From: Sinonovacula constricta
Lineage: Eukaryota > Mollusca > Bivalvia > Cardiida > Solecurtidae
NCBI GenBank assembly: GCA_007844125.1
Contig: CM017567.1
Span: forward strand, 13,984,046 to 14,048,045
Direction: 5' to 3'
DNA length: 64,000 nt
Part shown: piece after piece, positions 22,929 through 36,300 of the stretch
Numbering within the stretch: the first letter of the stretch is position 1
Layout of the letters: every line of letters starts with the position of its first letter
Translations under genes and position numbers: made by a program
Notes under the pieces: model-generated
Databases searched by the model: none
Told to the model about the DNA's origin: nothing
Seen by the model: the letters and a program-made list of their open reading frames with translations, nothing else

Positions 22929-25900
22929 ATGTCGAAAATTACCGTGATTGCTGTTCTCACACTTTGCCTTGCGGCACAAGGTAGGTTTTTTTATTAATGT
23001 TTTTATGCATACTTTTTCAGACTTTAAACATCCATGGAATCTTTTTGTTCTAAAACAATGCACATATCATACTTGTATCCATTTTCGCGGAAAAATGGCA
23101 ATACATGCAGCTCTTTACGTATTTCGTACAAGTTATATAATGAATGTATGTTAATTATTAAAATAAATACAAGCAAAACATTCAACTATATTACATGGAA
23201 TACAGTTGAACGTTATTCTTGCAGCAAACGTCAGCAACTCTTCACTAACCATCAAAGGATTTCATTCCTTTACGATAACTCCCGATCGATTTTTTAAAGA
23301 TATGATCGACTTCGAATGTAATGTTTTGACGTCCGTTCTTATGGAGTACTTTAGAAATTTGTGAAATGGTTGTTTTATAATTATTGGAATTATTCCTTAA
23401 TTTTGTTCCATGAATCTGTTGTTGAATTACTAAATAAATAAAATCTTACAACATTTAAACAATGAGCAGTACTGATGATGCAAAATGTCATAATTCAAGT
23501 TTCATCTTTGGAAAATATTTTCAGCTCACTTAAAGTCAAAGGACTTCTCTTGAGGTTATCCGTTTTTTTTTTATTTAGTCGTTGTCTTGCATTTTAGATA
23601 ATATATTGTATTGTTTAAATCCCTATTTGGACACCCATTAATGGTGTGCATCAATACTTTCTTAGGTTTTCTTACACAAATGGTGGTAAATGACGGGAGT
23701 ATGGGATCTGAAATGTCTGAGGGTTAATACACAGGACTGGACTAAGAGAGTGATGATACGTTCTTCTAAGCCATATTTTGGCTTTAAGACAAATACTTTA
23801 ATGTTCAATGTGTATTTGGTTTAAAATTTTCTTATAATTTCTGATATGCAAAATTCTATCATACTTGACAAACAATGAATCAAGCGAGATTGTAAAACGG
23901 TTCAACCTAAGCGGAAAGTGTTGTTGTTGTTGTGTGTGTGTGTGTGCGTGTGTGTGTGTGTGTTTTATTTAGATGGTAAACCTAACCTTAATTATCACCA
24001 AATATTCCACCCCGACGAAGGCAATAAAACTGATTTTGTTAGTAATATTTGTTTTAAGACTAAACCTAACTTGATTGTTTGTACCCTATTAACTCGTCGC
24101 ACAAAAGTACTACTGACCAGCAGGTTTATTAGATTTGAAAGAATCTCGCCGAGATTGCTTAGTACACTCCAGTCACACAGATACGAGTTCTTGGTAAAGA
24201 TTCATATGATTTGTCAAACGTTAAAAAATAGAAATAACATCAGCATGGTGTGTTGTTGTATTTTCAAATAAAAGATGCTATATTAGGATTAATATGCAGT
24301 TGTTTTTGTTCTCTGTGTAATTGACTCGACCACCCTGCCCAATATATAGATTCATAATATGAAACATAAGTAGATTATCTCCCCTGCATACTTGGTAGGT
24401 GCAAGTAGGTCATTTCATTTGGATTACCCCGTTGTATGAGTGTTCTCTCGAAAGTTAATGTTTTCTTTTATGCTTGTATTGTGACAATTTAATCAACCAC
24501 AGTTCACAATTATGTAGGTTTTTTCTTGGTTAAATAACACATTTTTGTAAGTATTATAATGGATGTAGAGGTAACAATAAGGAGAAAGTTTTTCATTTCA
24601 CCGTTTGCTATGGTACTACCTCCAAAGGACAAGACGATTAAGTCTAAGAATTCCAACTAAGTGGTCCTATCGGTATTTTGGATACCTTGGATATTATCGA
24701 AGAAGGGAGACGATTTTCATTCACTAATGTTCCCCTTTGTTTAACCGACACATGTTTCTGCATGATTGCAGCGTCCGGGGCATGTCCGGCGGGATGGAAG
24801 AGCTTCAATCACCATTGTTACATATTCCAGACGGAAATAATGAACTGGGTAGACGCAAGGGTACGATAAGTAGATATTATGATTATGGATCGACACGACA
24901 ACCGCTGCTAAAATACTATATTTTCTTTCTTTTATAAGTTTGTTTTGTTTTTTCATTTGAAAAAGTACTGCCGCTCTTTTTACCTTTCTGTCTGTTGACA
25001 CTTGTCAATATCAAACTGCCGTTACCCGATGTTGTAGCCGAGCGGTTCTTTCGTTCTGTTCTATTTAAAACAAGAACCAGGTGCTTGAATTTCCCCAGGC
25101 ATTAACGAAACCACACAATCAAAACTACTCGACCGTTTTTACGGATGTTCATTTTGATTTATCTATACTTGTAAATCATCGAAGTTTGCGAAAGCAAACT
25201 TAGATCTAGAAAACGTATAACAAACGTCTGTGCTTTAAGATTTCATTTTCACTCATTTTGAAACTTATTTCTAAAAAAGAGAAGTTTTCGACCGAATTCA
25301 ATAGGGTCCATTTACAGTATTATAGAGATTTCGGGAAAAAATGCTGTAAACAGCTATATATGTGTTGTTATTCAACTTCTAGACGATGTGTAAATGGCAC
25401 CAGTCTGACCTGATGGCAGTAGAAAGTCAGGCGGAGCAAGATTTCTTGTACAGAGAGGCACTGAAGTTCAATCGTAAGTCATGTGTTTTACACATTTACA
25501 CCCGTATGTCATATGCTACGATGGTAAAATATTATAGAAAAGCTTTTATACACATGCTGTAAAATCACATCAAATCGATGAATTTTGAATTTATTGAATT
25601 GTATTTCACTTCAGCTTCAGCAAAAGCCTTTACAAGTTCTTAACTTTCTGTCTACAGTACATACAACAAGTTGTTGTTATGTATTGGCGTGTATGTTTTG
25701 GTGGTTAAGAATCTGGTTGCACTCTAGCTACATTTTTCTAGTTATTTTTAAATGATGAAAAGTGAAAGATGATTTTGACAAAGCATTTTAATTTAATATC
25801 ATTGATAAATCCTGATAGATACTGATGTTGACTCTGGTTTCTGGCTAAGCGCTACCCTCTGGAACATGAACACATGGGTCTGGGAGTCCACGGGTCAGGG

Positions 25901-26396
25901 GTTCGGGTTCACCAACTGGGCCGACAGCCAACCAAACAACCGCAACAACAGCGAGCACTGCCTCGCTTCCATGTTGTACTTCAACTACAAGTGGAGCGAT
26001 GAATTCTGTAACTGGAACCATCTGCAGTATGTCTGTGAGAAAGAGTAAGTTATATCAAGAAATCTTTTTTAAAATATGCGCCATTATTGTGTTTTTAATG
26101 AAAACAAGCTATTGATCATTTATCTTAAGCAAGACATCATATTGTAATAACTTCTGTACCAAAAGTTTTTATATTTTGTTACAGTTAGTAACATTTGACT
26201 TAGTTCAAATACCATTTAACTGTTTTTACAAATATAAACCTTTATAAAGCACAAAAACATAGTAGAATCTACAAATTTCTATCACCTTGTTTGGCTGGTT
26301 GTGATAAGTGATCACAATTTTTGTAACTTGACAAAATAACCTACTCATGGCTACTTTACTGATTTCAGTGAGACATCCGGCCCTATTGTTGGGTAA
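22929..26396 (+). CDS. Secreted C-type lectin, 161 residues
   Basis: Five exons: 22929-22980, 24772-24860, 25383-25473, 25819-26044 and 26369-26396, all GT-AG, phases joining to 161 residues. Residues 1-17 (MSKITVIAVLTLCLAAQ) form a signal peptide. The rest is one long-form C-type lectin domain with the six expected cysteines, C22/C33, C50/C150 and C125/C141. The calcium/sugar site shows QPN at 115-117, E123, and WSD at 136-138 where WND is usual. QPN is an intermediate of EPN (mannose-type) and QPD (galactose-type), so specificity is not predictable. Secreted single-domain C-type lectins are abundant in bivalves, where they agglutinate microbes or capture food particles; the role here is inferred. 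The fourth exon ends GA/GTAAGT, and its donor overlaps an in-frame TAA: splicing adds DETSGPIVG, while retention ends the protein at CEKE. Confidence 0.92.
23920..23962 (+). repeat. (TTG)/(TG) microsatellite
   Basis: A short TTG run followed by about 16 TG dinucleotides with one TGCG interruption, in the first intron of the lectin gene. The open frame starting here is a by-product of the repeat. Confidence 0.9.
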
Positions 26397-26469
26397 ACAG
26401 TGAATGTTGGTATGAAGAGATCAACACGTGGATCAGGTGGCAGAAGTAGATCTTTAAAGGCAGTTGGAG

Positions 26470-26472
<3 letters not shown>

Positions 26473-26521
<49 letters not shown>
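26473..26521 (+). repeat. 49-base G homopolymer
   Basis: An uninterrupted run of 49 G, flanked by G-rich gaggg blocks out to about 26538. It lies 77 bases past the lectin stop codon, so inside the probable 3' untranslated region. Long G runs are hard to sequence, so the exact length is uncertain. Confidence 0.9.
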
Positions 26522-26522
<1 letters not shown>

Positions 26523-27041
26523 GGGGGGGAGGGGAGGGTCAATCATGCTTCATCTTGATTTCTGATCCAAACTATAAACACTGTGACAGCAAGGTATACA
26601 TTGTTTTATATAGACATCAATGATTGTGAAGACAGTGTTTGTGTTTAAGGTATTCTAGTGTTACAAGTAATTCATTATTGTGCTGTAATCCAGTGCTACT
26701 CATTATAATCATCTGAATGGGACAAATACAATCAGAGCTATCACTATTAAAAGTGATTTATACCTCACTACCCTGCTATCCCACAGTGATTAACCCTTTT
26801 TTGGACCACTAAGCCTCTAGAAAGTGGTGGAGGTCTATGATGTTTCCTCACAATAAAGGAGAGTTATGGGATATGTTGCTATGTAACCTCAGGTGCCCCT
26901 TTTCTATATGCAGCCATGGCCCTGGACTTGTCCAGTTGTCTACTTGTGTGCAGTGTTGTGACATTTCTCTGATAATTCTGCTACACCTTCGAGCATATGT
27001 TGTACTGTATATACCTTATTTGATTTCTTCAAAATGTATGA

Positions 27042-27047
27042 AATAAA
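27042..27047 (+). terminator. Candidate polyadenylation signal of the lectin gene
   Basis: AATAAA on the plus strand about 650 bases after the lectin stop codon, the first convincing canonical hexamer I noted. Use of this site would place the poly-G run within the mRNA's 3' untranslated region. Other hexamers cannot be excluded. Confidence 0.4.
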
Positions 27048-27065
27048 AATAATCAACTAAAGAAA

Positions 27066-30000
27066 TGTTTTCCTTTTACTTCCTGTAGTCAATATGTACT
27101 ACCACCATACATGTATAGCATTTATTTCATGTCTACATAATACAAATGTATTAGTTTAACATTGACATTTAAAAATACATAACAATAATTAATATTTGAA
27201 TGGGTAACTATAAAACAAAAGAAAGCTTATATCAGCTTCATAAATATTTAATTTATCAATAACATAACAAAACCCACTAAGTATATTAGCATAATTAATA
27301 ATAGGAAGGGAATTAGCATAGGAAAGGGGGTAGAACAATGATTTCTCAATACTTCTGACATGAACAACTGACATATAACTAGTCAACAACAGCACAAAAG
27401 ATGGATTAAGTAAAAATAATACCAGTAAATACAAATAGTAATACAAATAATATATATTAAATGGATTTGAAAACAAAATTTAAAAAAAAATCACCAAGAA
27501 ATTCGCAGATACTTTTAAAAATAATAATCTAAGCTATTATATTTGATATATAGCATTACATTTAAGCCATACTAACATGCACATACATTTTTTTCAAAAT
27601 TTCTCTATGGTGGTTTTAAATAGTGATTAAAAATAATACAGGCCAACTAGTTTGACAATAAATGTTGAAGTTAGTAATATGTATGCAAGTGAAAAAAAAA
27701 AGAAAAAGGTAAAAATCAAAAAGAATGTAAAGTAAAATCAACTGCTTTTTCGTGTGTAAAATTAGAACCCAATTCATTTAACTTTAATTATACATTTTGT
27801 GGCTGATACAACTTTCAACATAACAAATGCTTTGGAAAGGCTTATCAAAGGGAATTTGGATAAAGTGGGGCCCAATGAAGGTTAAATTACTATGGTTTAG
27901 GTCAGTCTTCTGCACAATACATTTCTTGTTTGGATTGTTTTGTACTGATACAACTGTTTCACGGCAGTATGTAGAGCACAAACAACTGTATATTACATGG
28001 CAATGGTAAACCTGTAAGTCATTTTTTTCTGCTTAGATAAATGTTGATTCTAAATCCATGACACCGAACAGTGAAATAATCTAAGGAGATGTTGAAAATA
28101 TTAAAAAATCCATGTGCATGGTGAGTGTAAAAACATTATTAAAGGAACAAGGAAACAACAGGCAACATGGACATCTGTAAATGTCAACTGATCCATGCTA
28201 CATGTCTATGTTACTGTCATGCAAATCTTTGTACTGTTTTTATCTGACTTCTAGCTTCATTTGATGTACTACTATCCAGAATAAATTTCTAATGCCTGAA
28301 TATACATAGAAACAAAATTAATTCCTATCTACTACAAAATGCAGAAAGATAATCTGCAACTAGATCATTTGAGGACTATATTATTGTATTTCATATGTGT
28401 AATATACAAAAAAATAATAACAATAAATATTAAATACAAAATTGTAAAATTGTAATCAATAACAGACATGTTATGTGAGCATATTAACCCACAATTTTTC
28501 ATAGATGTATATAAATGTAAGTATTAAATTACAGAAAAATGCAAGCTCTCACAAGCTCTAATTCTTCAGATTCTTATAAAATCTCATGTTGTCAAGAATG
28601 CCTCATACAGTACACACAAACTACCAGTAGTGACATGGTATTTGTTAAAGGTTTAACTTTTGTGAAGGGTATACCACATGGCAGTATGTTATCCAACAAT
28701 TTAGACTCTCAACATGTAACCTGCGAACACTTGTACTAAAGTTGTAGAAGAAAGAAACTAAGAATGTTCAAGGCTGACTAATTGCACTGTTAATATTGAT
28801 TTGTACCAAACAAAAGGCACATATTTTCTAAAAGACCAAATTTTAACTCAACAAATAATGAAATAATTTAATTTATGCAACTTTTTAACTGATAAAGTGG
28901 GTTTGTTATTTGTAAATCTTTCTTTTATCATTAAAATGTAAGCACGTAACAAACTTTCTAATTACAAAGCCTTTTTTTAAAGAAATGATCACTTATTTCA
29001 TCATATAGATAAAAAACAACCACAGAACATGCATCATTTTCATGAGTTTGTTGGTTAAAAAATATTTTTGCATTAAATACCACACCATTGCAAATGACTT
29101 AAATATTTTAACAATGGTGATTAAGTATATGTAGCTTTTAGTATATATTAAACTATCATCAACTATTTCTAATGACCTTTTCTGTTGCCTTTCTACATCT
29201 TAAGCTACTTCCATACCAACAACAACAACAAACACCCAGGTAAAAAAATCTTTTCATCTGTTTTTATACAGTATTATCACAACACCTAAAATACATATGT
29301 TAACACAATTTCTTATGCTTTTTAGCATGTGTACATTAATATCACAATGAAATCATGCTTCAATATTTGAAGTCACTGTTTTGTATGCATAAAATTTAAT
29401 AAACATCAGTCATGATTTGTTACACAAACACCAAACACAAGTTTGCTGTGGTAATTGTAAATCACCAACAATGGAAACATAAATACACATTTGCTGAGGA
29501 AATCGTAAATGAACAACATTGAAAACATAAACACACATTTGCCGTGGAAACTGTAAAGTAATTAAATTAGAAACATTAACAATACCAACATGAATATAAT
29601 CAAGTATTGAAGTGTTTGGGTAGCTAGGCCTACAATAAACACAAACAACAAATAAATTAAACCTAAATGTTTATGGTTGTTTGAGAAACAACTTCTTTCA
29701 AATTATGTTTATTTCTCTCCACTGCCTACTTCCTGGGTAGAATCAGTACTCAGACAGTACTGGAAGTACAAAGTTTTGCTCAAGGATTAATATCTGCTTT
29801 ATCAGTTGTGTGTTGGAACCTTGGACCTTGTGCCAAGTAGGCCAACATCTTAACCACAAAACACACCACAGCATTGAACTTAACAGAATTTGTCAGATTT
29901 GAGTATATAGCTTAACATTGCTATAACATCAAAAATGTTAGTCTGTTATAAAAAAGACAGACAATAAGTGATAGACACAACCTGTCAAGATAGTTTTAAG

Positions 30001-30335
30001 GATGCAACCTATTCAATTAATCATATATTGCAAAGATTACAAGCAAATATGGTAGCTCCAAAGATAATCACAGAACAAGAAAATCAATATCGTAATGGCA
30101 TGCTATCAGTGACAGAAACCTGCTTTATCTTCTTTTAATTAACAATATCTGAAAAATTGTTGCAAGGATGTAAAATTAATCAGAACAATTAAACAAAGCA
30201 ATACCAGTTGTAATCAAAATGTTGAAAAAGCTAAGTTTGAAACATGAACATAGTCAACATATGAATTACACAAATAGAGCCAACCTGTTATATATGATCT
30301 GTGTTGCTTTTTAAGCAACCTACCATCAGAATGAG
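27066..30335. other. AT-rich stretch between convergent lectin and AVL9 genes
   Basis: No exon or element was recognised on either strand. Part of it, adjoining 30335, should be the AVL9 3' untranslated region, since AVL9 ends at 30336 and is read leftward. The poly(A) site was not fixed. Confidence 0.45.
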
Positions 30336-33300
30336 TTAACTGGCAGCAGTATGGTTCTCTGCAGGCTGGCTTGACTGGTCACCTTTGTCAGCAGTTTTCC
30401 AGCTGGTAAACCAGGATGACAGTGATGATTTAGCTTGGGTCAAGGCACCACCTGAACAACAAAGTAGTAATGTTGAATATGCAACTTTATTTATGGTGAG
30501 TAATATTTAGTGGAATAAAATAATTTAAGACAAATAGTGTTTAAAATGATTCTACATATTTCTCCAAAACTTAGAACTTCTTATACCACACTCCCACATT
30601 TAATATTTGTAAGGCAACATAGAAAATTAAAGCATTCTGATGAATAGTTAATAGCAAAAGAAATCAAGAAAAATATCCATTTGTCGCCCATTGTCAAGAC
30701 AACTGGCTTCAGCTTTCCTCCAAGCTGTTGTCTATGTTTACTTATTCAATGTAGAACCTGAATTAAAATGGAGAAAATCTAGAGTTTCTTTATTAGGTGG
30801 AATAGATCTCTTCTGCCATTTGCTCTTACCATTCTAAGCACATAGTGATAATGCCTAGGCAAACAGTATAGATCCTCTTGTATCTGTGAGCAGTCAGATC
30901 AGGATCTACACTATTTGCTGCACAGTGTCCAGCAACATGTCTCAGAATTTTTTTCAGTAAATATAAGAAGATGGCTAAGAATGAGTACGGAATCATATGG
31001 AAATAAAGCATTATATGGGTTTTAACAATACATACCTACAACTTTGCCAGTCTGCACTACATATTTGCCGGTCTGTGTCACAGCAGCATTGATCTTCTTG
31101 CCTCCCTCGGTGTTATTCATAGTGCTGAGAAATATAAATGGAAGGAGGTTATGTTGGTGTATGCTTCAAAGTCTATTTTTAGATACATGACATGGATTCT
31201 GACAGCCCTAACAGATGTTGCTTCATGGGCTAGAATGAAGAAGTTCAAGGTTGTAAAGTCCAGTTCTCTCATTATACAGAAAGGCAAGGTAACAGATAGA
31301 TTTGTACTTTATGTATACAATAGAATGTATTAAGATGTTTCTATTTTCTATGGAAACGTCTTAATAGATTCTTTCCGACTTAAAAATCCCTGCCTCACTT
31401 CTACCTGTTCTACCAAAATGACATGTAATCTGCCCCATAAAACAGTCAATCAAACTGTCAATAGTCTTGACGTGTTCCAACTTGTCGTCACAAGGGCAAG
31501 AGTCAATCCGGAAAGCAGGTTTTTTGCACATGCGCAGTTGAAAATAAAACCATTTAGTGAAATAGATCGATCTATTTTGTTCATTGTAAGATAGAAAATA
31601 GAAAGTAGTTCTATTGAAATAAATCACTGAGGAATTTGAATTTTCATAGCTTCTGATTGGCTACAAATGTAGGGCGACTTCTAAGTACAGGATGAGGAAA
31701 GTCCATCCATGGTGACAAATCCAATCACGTGCTTAGGAAAGTGGTATGACACAAGTCTACAGGACAAGAACAACATCAGAAACCTTAAGAACCAGGTAGA
31801 AGACAGCTTGAAAAAGATCGACCGTAGCAGGCTCCCTGAGAAGACCAATCTGGCCCAAAATGCTGTATGAGGTACCAAGCTCCACAGTTGAAGCCCTAGA
31901 GAGGATCTCTATCTGACAGCTCAGAAAATGGCTAGAAATTGCATAAAGTTTCACCAATATATTACTCTATGGAAAAAGCAACAAGCTTAAACTCCCAATT
32001 TCTCCACTGAATTCAAAAGCATGACTGGTATTGACCTTGAGAGACTCCCTGGATGCAATGATTTGAGAAACAGGAATTGTTACCCATGCAGGAATAAAGG
32101 GGTCAGCTACAGAGACTGTTAGTCAGGCAGACAACATACTGAAACACACAGAAATTGTTGCAATGACAGCTGTTGGAAGAGGTGACCACAAAAACACATC
32201 CGTGGAGTCAGGCAGACCAGAAAGAGAGGCGGTCCATGATCCAGTCAGAGGTCAGGCAGGCAGAAGAAAATAAAAGACAAGCCAGAATAGTGGAAATGGG
32301 AGCACAGGGAGTATGGACTACATAGAATACCATAGACAGAAAGTTTACCATGGGAGGACATCTGGAAGTTTAAACCTCTTAGACTAGACTGTCCTTCCCA
32401 GTACCTTGAAAGTCCAGATGTGAGGAAGCCTATGAAAGGAAGAAGGCAAAATACACAGAGCTTCTGGATGAATGTAGACAACAAGGCTGGCATACATGGC
32501 TATCCCCGATGAAGTAAGCGTGAGAGGCTTCTGTTCCCAGTCGGTGTGCAGACTGATGACAGCTTCAGGATTGCTGGCTGAGAAAAACGTAAGACTATCT
32601 AGAGACTTAGCAAGGCTTTACTGAGAGTGTGTCCAGCTAGCTGTGGCTGCGACGAGAGGAGAAGAGCTGGAAGTAATTGGCACAGTGAGACTGTGGGTCC
32701 ACTCGCCAGAGGTTATACTTAGATAAGGGCCGAAACACCTTATAATGGTAAGCTCCAAGCTAAAGATGATGGCTGATTAGCAGTCTACAAGTTCGTTTAG
32801 ACTGAACCATACATACAGACACAGTTATGGTCATATTGGAGATGTCCAAGTTTTACTGAAGGAGCCTTAGACAAGCCCTCAAACCCATGGGATGAATGGC
32901 TGCCGAGTTGGAGGAGTCACTCAGCAACAAGAACCCCTGCTTCAACATCATATTAGTAAGTTTATAAAATGACTTAAGTTAAAAAACAAGTTACAAAAAT
33001 ATACCTTAAATTTTTTAGACTAAAAACTCCTTCACTTCACCAGAGTTCAGCTTCTAAATGCAATATTAGCAAATTGGATTCCATGATCTTAAACTACTGG
33101 TTAATGCGTAGACACTATCACTGTGAATTCACAAACAATATATCCTCCAATTTACCATGCTGCATTTGCTATTTACCAATACCAAATAATAAACTCCCAG
33201 ATATTTCTTAACAATGTACATCTTGATTAACAAGCTCCAAAGCCTAGACAATTCTTGGTTAGCTGACTAGCACAGTAACACCAGTCCTATCTGTGCAATC

Positions 33301-36300
33301 TAGCTTACACATACATGTATGGTAAAACATGATACTTTGATTAAACTCAGTGGTTAACACCATACCTTAAGACAATCATATAACTGACTTACCAATTAGT
33401 AAGTAAAATTATTTTTAAGTTAATTTATAATACACATCTTGCATACAAATATGCTATAAAATTATTACTACACAGCATTCATGCATGCAATGTCTATATT
33501 TATGCGAATAAGTAAGACCATGCTGTTTTTTATCAGATCCTGCTAAACCTGAGATTTTTGTCGCGTCTGACATGACAGGTCATACGAAATATGACAATCT
33601 GACTTGGCAGGTCCTACGGTGATAATCAGACATGGCAGGTCATACTGTGACAATCTGACATGACAGGTCATACTTACTGTGACAATCTGACATGGCAGGT
33701 TATACTGTGACAATCTGACATGACAGGTCATACTGTGACAATCTGACATGACAGGTCATACTTACTGTGACAATCTGACATGGCAGGTTATACTATGACA
33801 ATCTGACATGACAGGTCATACTTACTGTGACAATCTGACATGGCAGGTTATACTGTGACAATCTGACATGACAGGTCATACTTACTGTGACAATCTGACA
33901 TGGCAGGTTATACTGTGACAATCTGACATGACAGGTCATACTGTGACAATCTGACATGACAGGTCATACTTACTGTGACAATCTGACATGGCAGGTTATA
34001 CTGTGACAATCTGACATGACAGGTCATACTGTGACAATCTGACATGACAGGTCATACTTACTGTGACAATCTGACATGGCAGGTTATACTGTGACAATCT
34101 GACATGACAGGTCATACTTACTGTGACAATCTGACATGGCAGGTTATACTGTGACAATCTGACTTGGCAGATCAGGCTGTGACAATCTGACATGGCAGGT
34201 CATACTGTGACAATCTGACATGACAGGTCATACTTACTGTGACAATCTGACATGGCAGGTTATACTGTGACAATCTGACTTGGCAGATCAGGCTGTGACA
34301 ATCTGACATGGCAGGTCATACTTAATATGACAATCTGACATGGCAAGTCAGGGCTTTTTCAGCCTGTCTCACAGGGCCGATATTCGGCCCCGTTCCCAAT
34401 GCCAAATAGCGACCATTTTTCCCAATTTCAAGAAAAAAATTCCCAATCTCATAAACTAATTCCCATTTGAACCAAAATGTCTTTTACCTTTAAAAAATAA
34501 ATAACCAAGAAACCATGAAATCAAGACACTTTTCCAATTAAGCAAATCGTTTGTTTACTTTTGATCAGTGATCTGTGAAAACTACTTTCCGTGAATTTAT
34601 GTATGAATGTAACCGGTGAAAATATAGACTCTTACCCAGCCGTATACCATAACGCAAGTTGAAGATGGGTCACGGAGCATTTTCGCCAAAACTGTTTGAC
34701 TGCATATAAAACTGAAAGAAGTTATGAAGCAAAAACGGTACATGCAGTACCGACTTTTATACTGACCCGCGAAATATTGTGACGAAAAATGTCGCACAAT
34801 AGTGAATACTACGCGATCTAGAATCTACCAACTTCTGCAGATGATGACCATAATACCATCCAGCACTGAAGCTGTGGAGAGAGGGTTCAGCTCCATGAAC
34901 CTACTATGCACTTCATTAAGAAGCTCCCTTGGCCAGGAAAAACTCTCCAATTTAATGAGAATCTGTATTGAAGGCTTTCTGAACAAACTCTGGAAAAGCT
35001 CTGTAACACTTTCAGGGACACAAAAGCAATGCAGATTAAGTTTTAATGCAGAAATATAAATGTTGAAAATTCCCAATTGGTTTGATTTGTCGATACTTTT
35101 TTCCCCCAAATTTGTCTATTTTCCGCGTCGAAAATTCCCAATTTGGGCTGGGGCCTTTTTCCCAAAAACCCCTGAAAAAGCCCTGCAAGTCATACTTACT
35201 GTGACAATCTGACATGGCAAGTCATATTATGACAATATGACATGGCAGCTTATTCTGTGACAATGTGACATGGCAGGACATACTTACGGTGACAATCTGA
35301 CACTGGCAGCTCACATTAAATATGACAATCTGACATGGTAGGTCATACTGCGATACTCTGACATTGTAGGTCATACTGTGACAATCTGATATGACAAGTC
35401 ATACTTTGACAATCTGACATGACAAGTCATACTGTGACACTCTGATATGACGGGGCATACTAAATATGACAATCTGATAAGACAGATCATTCTGTGACAA
35501 TCTGACATGGCAGGACATACTAACAGTGACAATCGGACATAGCAGGTCACATTAAATGACAATCTGACATGGCAGGTCATACTGTGATACTCTGACATGG
35601 CAGGTCATACTGCTACAATCTGACACACCAGGTCATACTGTGATACTCTGATATGACGGGGCATACTAAATATGACAATCTGATAAGACAGATCATTCTG
35701 TGACAATCGGACATAGCAGGTCACATTAAATGACAATCTGACATGGCAGGTCATACTGTGATACTCTGATATGGCAGGTCATACTGCTACAATCTGACAC
35801 GCCAGGTCATACTGTGATACTCCGACATGACAGGGCATACTAAATATGACAATCTGACAAGGCAGGTCATACTGTGACAATCTGACATGGCAGGTCATTC
35901 TGTGACAATCTGACATGGCAGGTTGTACTGTGACAATCTGACATGACAGGTCATACTGTGACAATCTAACATGACAAGTCATACTGTGACAATCTGACAT
36001 GGCAGGTCATACTGTGATACTCGGACATGGCAGGTCATACTTACTGTGACAATCTGACTTTAATGTCCGATACACCCAGGTTGCCTTGGCATGGATGCCT
36101 GAAATATCAAACATGTTTTTTTCTTTAGATTTTAGGCAACACAATGTATTCATTTCTTTGAAATAATTATTTAAAATTATTCAATTGTTCCATTTAATTA
36201 ATCACATTGTTTTGTGTTTTTAGTGTTGTCTTGTTTTTTTAAATAGTAATAAATAAAAAGTAAAACTGCCACCAAAAGACATTTTTGAAAAAATACACAT

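Noticed and set aside
23918..24271. 117-codon plus-strand frame in lectin intron 1
   Set aside because: It starts in a TG microsatellite, has no recognisable domain, and the lectin exon phases join without it.
26351..26542. Proline-rich 63-codon frame on the minus strand
   Set aside because: It is simply the complement of the poly-G run.
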